From assembly GCA_964368455.1 (NCBI GenBank), contig CAYJAZ010000004.1, positions 1 to 64,000 on the forward strand: DNA of 64,000 bases, written 5' to 3'. Both the position numbers and the translations under genes were made by a program. Origin of the DNA: CAYJAZ01 sp964368455. GTDB lineage: Bacteria; Desulfobacterota; Desulfovibrionia; Desulfovibrionales; Desulfovibrionaceae. Positions 1 through 9,817 of the stretch are shown one piece after another (position 1 is the first letter of the stretch; every line of letters starts with the position of its first letter). Below the pieces are notes generated by a model that did not search any database, was not told where the DNA came from, and saw only the letters and a program-made list of their open reading frames with translations.

Positions 1-895
<895 letters not shown>

Positions 896-1003
896 TTGTA
901 TAATCTCCAACTATATATAATAGTTTTTTTGTGTTTATATAATATAAAGAATAAGTTTAAGTTCAGAAATTTTGTGAATTTTTCAAAAAAATAAATTTTT
1001 TAC

Positions 1004-1033
1004 TGAGCGGAATGAATCTAGATACATGACCGA
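1004..1033 (-). repeat. Dispersed palindromic motif between groES and groL
   Basis: The groES-groL gap contains a near-palindrome centred on ATCTAGAT, flanked by CGG and CCG and bordered by A/T-rich complementary sequence. On the minus strand it starts TCGGTCATGTAT and ends TTCCGCTCA. Nearly the same sequence occurs at 28580-28611 and, more degenerate, at 28701-28723, so it belongs to a dispersed noncoding family. Here it could form a hairpin that modulates groL relative to groES; this is inference. Confidence 0.6.
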
Positions 1034-1089
1034 AATGTAAAATTTACTTTTTTGCAGAAAAAACACAAAAGAATGAATTTTAATTTCAA

Positions 1090-1380
1090 TTAATCTTGAA
1101 TGATTGCGAGAATGTCTTCTTCTCTCATCATCAAGTGTTCAACGCCTTCGATTTTGAGTTCAGTTCCAGCATATTTGCTGAATAAAACTGTATCGCCTTC
1201 TTTAACTTCAAGAGCGACTTTTGAGCCATTGTCAGCAGTTTTTCCAGGACCAGTAGCAACGATAAGGCCACGTGATGGTTTTTCTTTTGCTGAATCAGGG
1301 ATATAAAGACCGCCAGCAGTTTTTTCTTCAACCTCAAGACGTTTTACTAAAACACGGTCATTTAATGGTTTGAACTTCAT
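1090..1380 (-). CDS. groS: Co-chaperonin GroES
   Basis: A 96-residue GroES lid protein (MKFKPLNDRVLVKR start, typical length). The mobile-loop region follows the N-terminus and contains ETEEKTAGGLYIP-like sequence (EVEEKTAGGLYIP). The frame is open to 1437, but the ATG at 1380 is preferred. It has a strong GGAGG site 6-10 bases upstream and gives the canonical N-terminus; the longer reading would add 19 non-conserved residues. It is first in the groES-groL operon, and a palindrome at 1429-1454 sits just upstream. Confidence 0.97.
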   Translation of the reverse strand: MKFKPLNDRVLVKRLEVEEKTAGGLYIPDSAKEKPSRGLIVATGPGKTADNGSKVALEVKEGDTVLFSKYAGTELKIEGVEHLMMREEDILAIIQD

Positions 1381-1428
1381 GAATTTCCTCCAAAAATAAT
1401 TAATCGACTTAATAATATTAATTAAGAT

Positions 1429-1454
1429 ATAGCACACAATAGATTTTGTGCTAT
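1429..1454 (-). promoter_or_regulatory. CIRCE-like inverted repeat upstream of groES
   Basis: ATAGCACA and TGTGCTAT form a perfect 8-base inverted repeat separated by 10 bases, about 50 bases upstream of the groES start. It resembles the HrcA operator CIRCE (TTAGCACTC-N9-GAGTGCTAA) in its core (TAGCAC/GTGCTA), but the outer bases differ and the arms are one base off the 9-9-9 spacing. A heat-shock operator is plausible from position; the match is partial. Confidence 0.5.
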
Positions 1455-1642
1455 TTCTAATTCTCTTGATATAAATAATCTTCCTTTTGATTTTGAAAAG
1501 GGCTTTAATCGATTTTTTTTTATTTTTTTTAACATTAAATAAAAAAATATAATAAATTGAAGTTATTAGAAATATTTTTTTTTTAGAAAATCCTTTTTTT
1601 CTTAAAAGTTTAAAATTTAATTTTTAACTGGCTAAAAAGAGC

Positions 1643-1673
1643 TTGACAGTCGTTTCAATCTGCGATAAATAAT
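1643..1673 (+). promoter_or_regulatory. Probable sigma-70 promoter of rplU-rpmA
   Basis: A consensus -35 TTGACA (1643-1648) lies about 60 bases upstream of rplU. The A/T-rich TAAATAAT that follows (1666-1673) offers a -10 box, best read as AATAAT with a slightly long 19-base spacer. No other promoter-like sequence lies closer to the gene. Confidence 0.45.
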
Positions 1674-1704
1674 GTGTTCCCTTTTCGTTGGAGGTTATAT
1701 AAAT

Positions 1705-2013
1705 ATGTATGCGATTGTAGAAATTAGTGGCAAGCAATATCGCGTTGCTGAAGGAAACAAGATTGTTGTTGACCGTATGACAGCAGAAGTTGGCGCAGTT
1801 ATCACATTAGATAAAGTTTTAATGCTTGGTGGCGACACAGTAAAAGTTGGCGCTCCTTTTGTTGATGGTGCTGTTGCTAGTGCAACTGTAGTAGATCATC
1901 ATCGTGGTGAAAAAGTTCGTGTTTTCAAAAAATGGCGTAGAAACGATTCACGTAAAATGCGTGGTTTCCGTCATGATTATACAACCTTACAGATTACATC
2001 TGTAAAGGCTTAA
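1705..2013 (+). CDS. rplU: 50S ribosomal protein L21
   Basis: A 102-residue L21, a 23S rRNA-binding large-subunit protein. It begins MYAIVEISGKQYRV and ends in the basic KMRGFRHDYT segment typical of the family. The frame opens earlier at 1672, but TTGGAGG directly before the ATG at 1705 and the conserved N-terminus select 1705. It is followed after 27 bases by rpmA and then obg, the widely conserved L21-L27-Obg cluster. Confidence 0.97.
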   Translation: MYAIVEISGKQYRVAEGNKIVVDRMTAEVGAVITLDKVLMLGGDTVKVGAPFVDGAVASATVVDHHRGEKVRVFKKWRRNDSRKMRGFRHDYTTLQITSVKA

Positions 2014-2040
2014 TTTTTTTTCAGACTCAAGGAGTTTATC

Positions 2041-2307
2041 ATGGCACATAAAAAAGCTGGTGGTAGTTCCCGTAACGGACGTGACAGTATTGGGCAACGA
2101 CGTGGTGTTAAGCGTTTTGGCGGCCAAATTGTTTTAGCGGGAAATATCTTAGTTCGTCAATTAGGAACTAAAGTTCATCCGGGTAATAATGTTGGAATAG
2201 GTAGAGATTTTACCTTATTTGCAAAAATCGACGGCGTTGTACGTTACGAATCTTATGTTCGTAATCGTAAAACTCTTAAGCGTGTTCATATCGAACCAGC
2301 TGCTTAA
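2041..2307 (+). CDS. rpmA: 50S ribosomal protein L27
   Basis: An 88-residue L27 beginning MAHKKAGGSSRNGRDS, the flexible N-terminus that reaches the peptidyl-transferase centre. There is no Firmicute-type cleavable N-terminal extension, which fits a Gram-negative host. An AAGGAG site lies 6 bases upstream. It is the second gene of the rplU-rpmA unit and is followed by a strong intrinsic terminator, so obg probably has its own promoter or depends on readthrough. Confidence 0.97.
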   Translation: MAHKKAGGSSRNGRDSIGQRRGVKRFGGQIVLAGNILVRQLGTKVHPGNNVGIGRDFTLFAKIDGVVRYESYVRNRKTLKRVHIEPAA

Positions 2308-2332
2308 TTTTCTGCATTTATATAGACATTAT

Positions 2333-2361
2333 AGGGAAGGGCTTGCCTCTTCCCTTTTTTT
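2333..2361 (+). terminator. Intrinsic terminator after rpmA
   Basis: AGGGAAG and CTTCCCT form a G/C-containing stem with a short loop, followed by a run of seven T. It lies 26 bases after the rpmA stop. Confidence 0.85.
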
Positions 2362-2449
2362 ATTTGACTTTTGCATTAAAAATTCGTGAATAGACAGATT
2401 TTCTTCTCAATAAACACAAAAGCTCACATGCAAAATACAGGAAAATCAA

Positions 2450-3562
2450 ATGAGATTTATAGATTCAGCACAAATAAGTGTAAAAGCAGGCAATGGCGGG
2501 CATGGTTGTATGTCGTTTCGCCGTGAAAAATTCGTCCCACGTGGTGGGCCAAATGGCGGTGACGGCGGTGACGGCGGTTCAGTTTTCGCACGTGCAAGCA
2601 ATAAACTACTTTCACTCTACGATTTTAGAGTGAAAAGAAAATACGACGCTCAAAACGGACAACCCGGTATGGGAAGCCAATGCGACGGTAAAAAAGGCGA
2701 AGATCTCATCATCGACCTACCCGTCGGCACGCAAATCTACCAAAAAACCGATCTTGGCGAAATCTTACTCGCAGACTTGTACGAACACGACGTCACCATA
2801 CAATTAGCACAAGGCGGTAGAGGCGGAAAAGGAAATGAACACTTCAAATCCTCCACTATGCAAGCTCCTAAATTCGCACAAAAAGGCGAAGCAGGCGACG
2901 AAAAAACTCTAAGATTAGAACTAAAAATCCTCGCTGATGCCGGAATTATAGGCTTGCCAAATGCTGGAAAATCTACCTTTATCTCAAAAGTTTCTCAAGC
3001 TAAACCAAAAATAGCACCCTACCCCTTCACAACCATCACTCCAAACCTCGGCGTTATGGTAGATGAAATCGACCCAGACAGAAGACTCGTCCTCGCAGAT
3101 ATCCCAGGATTAGTAGAAGGCGCTGCCGAAGGTGTCGGACTAGGGCATAGATTCCTTAAGCATATCGAGAGAACAAGATTCCTCATACACATACTCAGTA
3201 TCGAAGACGTCTTACTCGACGAAGATGCAGATACATGGCAAGGTTTCGACCTCATCAATGACGAATTAGCACAATTCGATCCAGAACTCGCCCTGCGTAA
3301 GCAATTAGAAGTTGTAAATAAAATCGATCTACGCTCAGACGAAGAATTAGAAATCCTCAAAGCAAAAGCAAAAAAAGATAAGAGAAATATCTACTTCATC
3401 TCCGCTCAAGACGAAACAAATCTCGAAGATCTTGTCGCTGAACTCTGGAAAACAAAAGATGAACAAGTGAGAAACGACGCATTCGTCAAATACGTTGAGC
3501 CAGAAATCGAAGAAGACGAATTCCCAGAAATCGAAGTCGTGTGGACAAGAGAAAAAGATTAA
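2450..3562 (+). CDS. obg: GTPase Obg/CgtA
   Basis: A 370-residue Obg GTPase, a ribosome-associated assembly and stress factor. Residues 1-159 are the glycine-rich Obg fold (for example GGPNGGDGGDGG at 32-43). The G domain follows with the P-loop GLPNAGKS (168-175), the switch II motif DIPGLVEG (217-224), NKID (about 290) and a SAQ G5 motif. The C-terminal tail is acidic and lacks a recognisable OCT domain. The start is ATG after AGGAAA. The gene uses noticeably more C-ending codons than the ribosomal genes before it. Confidence 0.96.
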   Translation: MRFIDSAQISVKAGNGGHGCMSFRREKFVPRGGPNGGDGGDGGSVFARASNKLLSLYDFRVKRKYDAQNGQPGMGSQCDGKKGEDLIIDLPVGTQIYQKTDLGEILLADLYEHDVTIQLAQGGRGGKGNEHFKSSTMQAPKFAQKGEAGDEKTLRLELKILADAGIIGLPNAGKSTFISKVSQAKPKIAPYPFTTITPNLGVMVDEIDPDRRLVLADIPGLVEGAAEGVGLGHRFLKHIERTRFLIHILSIEDVLLDEDADTWQGFDLINDELAQFDPELALRKQLEVVNKIDLRSDEELEILKAKAKKDKRNIYFISAQDETNLEDLVAELWKTKDEQVRNDAFVKYVEPEIEEDEFPEIEVVWTREKD

Positions 3563-3585
3563 TATAGTACAGATGTTATTTTTTT

Positions 3586-4143
3586 GCCTCCGGCGGCCAA
3601 AGGAAATAATTTCCTTTGGAAACCTTGATCTGCAAGGTAAGCTCGATAGTTTTTAATTAACATTTCATTTTTTATTTTATTTGCGAAAAAGTTTTAAGGC
3701 TTTGCTGCTACGCACCAAAGCCTTAAATACTGTTTCGCTTTAAAATTTTAAAATACATAGAATCTTTTCAATTAAGTAGCCATTTGTCACTGCGTTCCAA
3801 ATGTGAGTTCAGTATCAATTTTAATAATGCAGAACTATTTATCCTATTAAAAACGAGTCTATAGCATTTCTTATACAGCTAAAGATTCTTTTATAATAAT
3901 CCCTATATTACTTACATTTGGAACGTAGTGACAAATGGTAAATTGATTTCAATTAAAACTACTTTCCCACTATTTTAAAGCGAAACAGTATTTAAGGCTA
4001 AGGTGCAAAGCACCTTAGCCTTAAAACTTTTTCGCAAATAAAAAAATAAATCTTCTTCTTTAGCTAAATCCTCTCGCACTCACCTTGCATATAAAGGTTT
4101 CCAAAGGAAATTATTTCCTTTGGCCGCCAGAGGCATAGGAGAC
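3586..4143. repeat. Long palindromic repeat element (family A), complete copy
   Basis: A 0.55-kb noncoding element with terminal inverted repeats of 53 bases and about three mismatches (3586-3638 against 4082-4134; core CCAAAGGAAATAATTTCCTT). Further matching arms lie inside: 3681-3750 against 3972-4043, each with its own hairpin, and 3780-3804 against 3914-3938 with one mismatch. It fills the gap between the convergent genes obg and phosphomannomutase. The right half recurs at 61659-61886. No protein-coding frame is convincing. It could act as a bidirectional terminator; it looks like a MITE or expanded palindrome. Confidence 0.85.
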
Positions 4144-4161
4144 ATAAACTAAAACCTAAAT

Positions 4162-5535
4162 CTAGGCCTGCTTTCCAGCACTAGCAACTTCCTGTAATTC
4201 TTTGAGTAATGCTTCTGCGTCTTCTTTGCTTTTTCCTTCGGCACGTAGGGTGAGATAAGGCGATGTATTTGACTTTCTGATAAGAGCCCAGAGTAGAGGT
4301 GTTTCTTTTCTTACAAGCCTTGCACCGTCCATTGTGTTGAGGTTGAAGCGAGTGTCGTCTTTGTAGTGATTTTGTATGTATGCGATGACTTTATTCTTGT
4401 ATTCGTCTTCCATTGGGAAGGTGATTTCTGGAGTGGAGTACATTTCTTCCCAATTTGGCATATCTTCGAGATTGAGATCTTTCTTTTCTTTGAGAATTGT
4501 GAGAACTGAGAGAAGTCTTGCTGCACTGTATGTAGCATCGTCAAAACCGTACCAATTATCTTTGAAGAACATATGGCCTGAAAGCTCCCCTGCCATGAGT
4601 GCGTCAAAATCTTTCATTGCTTTTTTGATGAGTGAATGTCCTGTTTGGTTCATTCGCACTCTTCCGTTGAGATTTTTGTCGGAATAGAGACGTTCAGAAC
4701 ATTTTACATCTGAGATAATTGTGGCATTTGGCTCACGCATGAGAAGCTCACGTGCAAAAATGGAGACTAGTTCATCCCCCATATAGAGTTTACCTTTTGA
4801 ATCCATGATACCTATTCTATCGCCGTCGCCGTCAAGGCCTATACCAAGATCAGCTTTATTTTCTAGTATAGCTTGCCTTAGTGAGAGCATATTTTTTTCA
4901 ATGGTTGGATCTGGGTGGTGGTTTGGAAATGTTCCGTCTGGTTCGCAGAATAATTCGATAACTTCAGCACCTAATGCTTTGAGTACTTGCGGACAAACCA
5001 ATGAAGCAGCTCCATTGCCTGCGTCTACAACTACCTTATATTTGTTGATATTTGGAAATCTATTCTTTATGTCTTCAACATATGCAGGCACAATATCTTG
5101 TTCTGTGATAGTACCTTTTTTATCTGAAAGGGTGAATTTTTTTTCTTCAATATATTTTTTTAATACTTGAATTTGTGCACCGTGTAATGTGCTTTCGCCT
5201 GAAACAACTTTGAAACCGTTGTATTCGCCTGGATTATGGCTTGCTGTAATCATTACGCCAGCTTCAAGGTTTAAATGCTTTACGGCATAATAGAGGCAAG
5301 GGCTTGCAACCATTCCTATTAATATACAATCGATACCACTTTCTGTGAGGCCATCGCATAATGCTTTTGCGTAGCCTGGTGAAGTTGTTCGGCAATCACG
5401 TCCAATGACGCAAGTTCTTGCGTTATTTTCAATGAAATAAGTTGCTAATGCTTTGCCTAAAGAATAGACAAAATTTGTGTCAAAATCTTTTTCTGCTATA
5501 CCACGGATATCATATTCTTTGAAAATTTCAGCCAT
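4162..5535 (-). CDS. Phosphomannomutase/phosphoglucomutase
   Basis: A 457-residue alpha-D-phosphohexomutase that interconverts hexose 6- and 1-phosphates for surface polysaccharide precursors. The phosphoserine loop TASHNP is at 97-102 (Ser99), the metal-binding DGDGDR at 235-240, and the sugar-binding GELSGH later in domain 3. Length and motifs fit the AlgC/ManB-type bifunctional PMM/PGM. It stands alone on the minus strand between the typA terminator and the family A repeat. Preference for mannose over glucose cannot be read from the sequence. Confidence 0.9.
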   Translation of the reverse strand: MAEIFKEYDIRGIAEKDFDTNFVYSLGKALATYFIENNARTCVIGRDCRTTSPGYAKALCDGLTESGIDCILIGMVASPCLYYAVKHLNLEAGVMITASHNPGEYNGFKVVSGESTLHGAQIQVLKKYIEEKKFTLSDKKGTITEQDIVPAYVEDIKNRFPNINKYKVVVDAGNGAASLVCPQVLKALGAEVIELFCEPDGTFPNHHPDPTIEKNMLSLRQAILENKADLGIGLDGDGDRIGIMDSKGKLYMGDELVSIFARELLMREPNATIISDVKCSERLYSDKNLNGRVRMNQTGHSLIKKAMKDFDALMAGELSGHMFFKDNWYGFDDATYSAARLLSVLTILKEKKDLNLEDMPNWEEMYSTPEITFPMEDEYKNKVIAYIQNHYKDDTRFNLNTMDGARLVRKETPLLWALIRKSNTSPYLTLRAEGKSKEDAEALLKELQEVASAGKQA

Positions 5536-5560
5536 TTAACTACCCCTGTTCGAGTTAAAA

Positions 5561-5610
5561 ATAAAAGCTTTATTGCTTTGTTTTCCAAACTCACAATAAA
5601 GCTTATTTTT
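5561..5610 (-). terminator. Intrinsic terminator after typA
   Basis: A perfect 11-base stem, AAGCTTTATTG/CAATAAAGCTT (5565-5575 and 5594-5604), is bordered by A/T runs on both sides, so it could work in either direction. It lies between typA and the phosphomannomutase, both on the minus strand. Confidence 0.7.
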
Positions 5611-5710
5611 AAAAAGGTAAAGTATTTATTATTTATTTTTTCTTGCTTCATTTTTGGAACATTTGTTCACGATTTGTGAAAAAATGCCTTATTGAAACAA
5701 TTATTCTACT

Positions 5711-7543
5711 TTATTTCTTTTTCTTACCACCCATTTGATGTCTTGTTTGAGCGGAAAGTTCTGTTTTTCTAAGACGTATTGACAAAGGAGTAACTTCTAC
5801 GCATTCGTCGTCTTTAACAAAGTGCAATGCTCTTTCTAATGTCATTGGACGAACAGGAGTTAGCTGAACGTTTTCGTCTTTACCAGAAGCACGCATATTT
5901 GTTAATTTCTTTTCTTTTGAACCATTTACATCGATGTCGTTTTCTCTATTGTGTTCGCCAATGATACGTCCTTCGTATAAAGGCTCACCTGGAACAACAA
6001 AGAGTTCGCCACGTGGTTCGAGATTGTAGAGACCATAAGCGACAGCATCGCCTGCTCTGTCGGCAACTAATGAACCTGTTAAACGAGAAGAAAATTCTCC
6101 TCTATGTTCTTCATAGCCGGCAAAGGAAGAGTTCATGATACCTGTTCCTTTTGTATCTGTGAGGAATTCATCACGATAGCCTATGAGGGCACGTGCAGGC
6201 ACAGAATAAGTGAGTCGAACACGGCCTGTTCCATTATTAATACAAGTTGTCATACGGCCTTTGCGTATGGAAACTTTTTCTGTGACAACCCCCATGAAAG
6301 TTTCGTCACAGTCTACGTGTAATTCTTCAATTGGCTCGAAGATTTTTCCATTTTCTTCACGCATGATAACTTGCGGTCTGCCTACAGTGAGTTCAAAACC
6401 TTCACGACGCATGGTTTCAACAAGTATCGCCATTTGAAATTCGCCACGTCCTTTTACTACAAAGGTTTCTTTTTCTGTGGAATCTTCAACTTTGATAGCA
6501 ACATTTGTGAGCATTTCTTTGTCTAATCTTTCACGGATCTTTCTTGATTGCACTATCTTACCTTCGCGACCAGCAAGAGGCGAAGTATTGATACCAAATC
6601 TCATAGCAACAGTTGGCTCATCTACGATAATTCTTTTGATAGTACGTGGATTTTCTTTAGTACAAATAGTATCGCCTATAGTTGCGTCTTCGATACCAGC
6701 CATAACGATGATATCGCCAGGTTGTGCTTCTTCAACGTCAGCAAGGCTTAGGCCAGAATAGATTTGAATTTTTGTTGCTTTAAGACTTTTTTGCTCGCCA
6801 TTTTCGCCAATACAAATTAAATTTTCTTTTGTACGTGCAACACCGTGTCTTACTCTACCAACAGCCAATCTGCCTAGATAATCAGAATAATCTAAATCAG
6901 CTACAAGCATTTGGAAAGGCTCGTCAGGATTGTATGATGGGCCAGGAATAGTTTCGAGGATTTGATCGAAAAGAGGATCGAGATTAACTTGTTCGTCGTC
7001 TTTATTCTTCATTGCAACGCCATCTCTGCCGATTGCGTAAAGAACAGGAAATTCTACTTGTTCGTCAGTTGCGTCTAAGTCGATGAATAAGTCATAAACT
7101 TCGTTTAGAACTTCTTCTATACGTGCATCTTTTCTATCGATTTTATTCACAACCACAATAACTGGAAGGTTTAAGTCTAAAGTTTTTTTCAAAACAAAAC
7201 GTGTTTGTGGCAATGGGCCTTCAGACGCGTCACAAAGAAGGATAACGCCGTCAACCATAGATAAAGCACGTTCAACTTCGCCGCCAAAGTCGGCGTGGCC
7301 TGGAGTGTCGATGATATTAATACGCACATCACCTCTTGTAACAGCACAGTTTTTTGCTGCAATGGTGATGCCTCTTTCTCTTTCAAGATCCATCTTATCC
7401 ATAACTCTGTCGTCGCCGCTTTGATCTTCTCTATAGATGCCACTTTGTCTGAACATAGCGTCAACTAATGTCGTTTTACCATGATCAACGTGAGCAATAA
7501 TGGCAATATTTCTAATCTTTTCGTTTTTTACTAATGTACTCAA
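5711..7543 (-). CDS. typA: Translational GTPase TypA/BipA
   Basis: A 610-residue ribosome-binding GTPase of the EF-G superfamily, involved in ribosome assembly and stress or surface-related translation. The G1 motif AHVDHGKTTL is near residues 17-26, followed by DTPGHADFGGEVER (G3) and NKID (G4). Domain II, the EF-G-like domains III/V and the BipA-specific C-terminal domain follow, ending in a Lys-rich GGKKKK tail. Length is normal. It is transcribed divergently from motA. Confidence 0.97.
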   Translation of the reverse strand: MSTLVKNEKIRNIAIIAHVDHGKTTLVDAMFRQSGIYREDQSGDDRVMDKMDLERERGITIAAKNCAVTRGDVRINIIDTPGHADFGGEVERALSMVDGVILLCDASEGPLPQTRFVLKKTLDLNLPVIVVVNKIDRKDARIEEVLNEVYDLFIDLDATDEQVEFPVLYAIGRDGVAMKNKDDEQVNLDPLFDQILETIPGPSYNPDEPFQMLVADLDYSDYLGRLAVGRVRHGVARTKENLICIGENGEQKSLKATKIQIYSGLSLADVEEAQPGDIIVMAGIEDATIGDTICTKENPRTIKRIIVDEPTVAMRFGINTSPLAGREGKIVQSRKIRERLDKEMLTNVAIKVEDSTEKETFVVKGRGEFQMAILVETMRREGFELTVGRPQVIMREENGKIFEPIEELHVDCDETFMGVVTEKVSIRKGRMTTCINNGTGRVRLTYSVPARALIGYRDEFLTDTKGTGIMNSSFAGYEEHRGEFSSRLTGSLVADRAGDAVAYGLYNLEPRGELFVVPGEPLYEGRIIGEHNRENDIDVNGSKEKKLTNMRASGKDENVQLTPVRPMTLERALHFVKDDECVEVTPLSIRLRKTELSAQTRHQMGGKKKK

Positions 7544-7728
7544 TGCAATGTCCTTAAAATAATGGTTAAATGTGCCTATAAAAATTGTAGACGAAATAAA
7601 AAAAATGCAGTATAAATGTTTGTAGAGACTAAACTATGCTGAATCAGCTTTTCGCCCGCATGAAAATAGCTTGTATTTGGTATAGAAGTCAAGCAAAACA
7701 CAAAAAATAATATTTTGAGGTCTAAGGT

Positions 7729-8490
7729 ATGGATTTAGCTACCCTTATTGGGATTATAGCAGGTTTTGGTCTAGTTGGTTCGTCAATTATCATGGGTCCA
7801 AAGCCTGGTGGCTTCATAGATATTCCTTCATTGATGATTGTTTTGGGGGGCTCTATTTCCTCTGTATTGATTTCATTTCCTTTGGATCAAGTTATTTCTG
7901 CTTTTAAAGCAGTAAGCAAAACTTTCATCACAAAGAAAGTCGACCCAAAAGAAGTTATTGATACAATGGTCAAGGTTGCCGAAATTTCACGTCGTGAAGG
8001 CCTTTTGGCTTTAGAACGTTTACAAACAGACAATCCACTTTTGAAAAAAGCTACTCAGCTTATTGCAGACTCCGCAGAACCAGGCCTCATTCAAGATACT
8101 CTTATGATTGAGATTTCTTCAATGAAAAAAAGACATGGTATCCATATTTCTATCATGGAAAAACTTGGTGGAGCTTGTCCTGCTATGGGAATGGTTGGAA
8201 CTCTTGTTGGTTTGGTGCAAATGCTTGCAAACTTGAGTGATGCTGCTGCTATTGGCCCTGCTATGGCTATTGCCTTGCTCACAACTTTTTATGGTGCTTT
8301 ATTTGCTAACCTTGTATTCAACCCATTTGCTTCAAAATTGCGTGCTCGTTCTACACAAGAAGAAGTGACATTACACATCATTTTTGAAGGTGCAAAATCT
8401 ATTTTAGATAATAATAATCCACGTTTCGTGTATGAAAAACTCTCTTCCTATTTACCGCCAAGCCAACGTGATGCAGGCGATAAAAAATAA
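7729..8490 (+). CDS. motA: Flagellar motor stator protein MotA
   Basis: A 253-residue inner-membrane stator subunit that forms the ion channel with MotB and pushes on FliG. It has four predicted membrane segments, a large cytoplasmic loop between TM2 and TM3, and the conserved proline-containing PAMGMVGTLVGLVQM and GPAMAIALLTTFYGALFAN segments of TM3/TM4. The start follows TTGAGG. motB follows 91 bases later. No strong flagellar promoter match was found upstream. Confidence 0.95.
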   Translation: MDLATLIGIIAGFGLVGSSIIMGPKPGGFIDIPSLMIVLGGSISSVLISFPLDQVISAFKAVSKTFITKKVDPKEVIDTMVKVAEISRREGLLALERLQTDNPLLKKATQLIADSAEPGLIQDTLMIEISSMKKRHGIHISIMEKLGGACPAMGMVGTLVGLVQMLANLSDAAAIGPAMAIALLTTFYGALFANLVFNPFASKLRARSTQEEVTLHIIFEGAKSILDNNNPRFVYEKLSSYLPPSQRDAGDKK

Positions 8491-8581
8491 GAATAGAAAG
8501 CATTGCTTAGTCTTTGTTTTTAGTGTATAATAAATCAAATTCATTAAATTAACTTAAATGATTTGTAGTTAAGGAAAAAAT

Positions 8582-9316
8582 ATGGCGAACTTACAAGATG
8601 ACGATGATGAAGGCGGCGGAGTTGATGAGTCTTGGATGGCCACCTTTGCCGATCTAGCTACTCTTCTTATGACCTTCTTTGTTTTGCTTTATTCCATGTC
8701 TTCGGTTGATGCAAAAAAGTTTTACGCAACCTTTTCTTCCGTGCGTGATTCCTTTGGTGGTGACCAAATGGAAAATATCAAATCTGTTGAAACGCAGGAA
8801 GAAGATTCACAAGCCATGAGTTCTGCTCTTGAGTCGTATCAAGAAATGCTCGAAGCACAAAGGCAAAACTACAACCAAATCAGATCATTTTTATCTCAAC
8901 AAAATCTCGACGAAACAATAAATGCGGTTTTAGACGAGGGCAAAATTATATTACGCATTCCAAATGAAGTGCTTTTTAGAAAAGGAAGTGAATTACTTTC
9001 TGTTGAAGCAGAAAAAGCATTGTACGCTCTTTTACAAATCTTTCATAATAAAAGAGATCAAAACATAAACATCAAAGGTTATTCAGACAATAGTCCTGTG
9101 CCTGCTGATGCTCGTTTTCATGACAATTGGGAACTCTCAGCTCTAAGAGCTGTTAATATTTTGAGGTTTTATCTCAATTCGGGAATAGAAACACATCGTA
9201 TCACCGCAACTGGTTTAGGTGAGCTTGAACCGCTTTTTCCAAATGATACAGAGGAACATAAAGCAAAAAACAGGCGAGTGGAATTTGTTCTTGAAAAAGA
9301 AGCAATAAAACAATAA
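8582..9316 (+). CDS. motB: Flagellar motor protein MotB
   Basis: A 244-residue stator partner of MotA anchored to peptidoglycan. After an acidic N-terminus there is one membrane segment (about residues 20-42) that carries the ion-binding Asp24 in TFADLATLLMTFF. A linker follows, then a C-terminal OmpA-like peptidoglycan-binding domain (IKGYSDNSPV, then NWELSALRAVN and NRRVEFVLE). Length is normal. It is followed by a PilZ gene after 18 bases. Confidence 0.95.
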   Translation: MANLQDDDDEGGGVDESWMATFADLATLLMTFFVLLYSMSSVDAKKFYATFSSVRDSFGGDQMENIKSVETQEEDSQAMSSALESYQEMLEAQRQNYNQIRSFLSQQNLDETINAVLDEGKIILRIPNEVLFRKGSELLSVEAEKALYALLQIFHNKRDQNINIKGYSDNSPVPADARFHDNWELSALRAVNILRFYLNSGIETHRITATGLGELEPLFPNDTEEHKAKNRRVEFVLEKEAIKQ

Positions 9317-9334
9317 GGGCGAGGGAGGAATAAA

Positions 9335-9787
9335 GTGCTAGACTTAGATTTTCATTATGAAGTAAATAACAGCCCGCGTATGAGCTATAGAATCACCTAT
9401 CCAGGTATGACTGTAAAGCTTGAACCAAGTAATACTGTTTATACTGTTGATAATGTGAGTTCTGCTGGCATTGCCTTTATCGGTGAGACAGAGGTTAAAG
9501 CTGGACAAGTGGTGCATTTGTCATTACTCATTAATAATAAAGTTTTTATTTCTCATTTAGAAGCTCTTGTAGTGCGTGCAGATCGTGAAAATCATTTCAC
9601 TGGTTGTCTCTACCAAAATCTAACAAGAGTGCAGGAAAAAAAGCTTGATGTCTTTATTTTAAAATTGCAAAAATACGAAATTGCAAAACATAAAGCATTG
9701 ATGAAAAAAGAAAAAGAAAATCAAAAAGAAGATGTTTTCACAGAAACGGATAATATAACTTCCTTTGTGTTAAAACCAAAAAACTGA
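9335..9787 (+). CDS. PilZ-domain protein, putative cyclic-di-GMP receptor
   Basis: A 150-residue soluble protein. RMSYR (residues 15-19) fits the PilZ RxxxR motif and NVSSAG (about 40-45) fits the [D/N]xSxxG motif; together these bind cyclic di-GMP. The C-terminal third is Lys/Glu-rich and probably helical. The start is GTG at 9335 behind a strong GGGAGGAA site. Its position right after motAB suggests second-messenger control of the motor, as for YcgR-type brakes, but it lacks the YcgR N-terminal domain. Confidence 0.8.
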   Translation: MLDLDFHYEVNNSPRMSYRITYPGMTVKLEPSNTVYTVDNVSSAGIAFIGETEVKAGQVVHLSLLINNKVFISHLEALVVRADRENHFTGCLYQNLTRVQEKKLDVFILKLQKYEIAKHKALMKKEKENQKEDVFTETDNITSFVLKPKN

Positions 9788-9817
9788 TCTTCTTTTGATC
9801 AAAATATAAGGTAAATA

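Noticed and set aside
3586..4143. Insertion sequence interpretation of the long palindrome
   Set aside because: No transposase frame lies inside and no target-site duplication could be seen, so it is reported only as a repeat.
7629..7728. Flagellar sigma-28 or sigma-54 promoter for motA
   Set aside because: TTGGTATAG and a GCTGAATCAGC palindrome were examined, but neither gives the required second box at the right distance.
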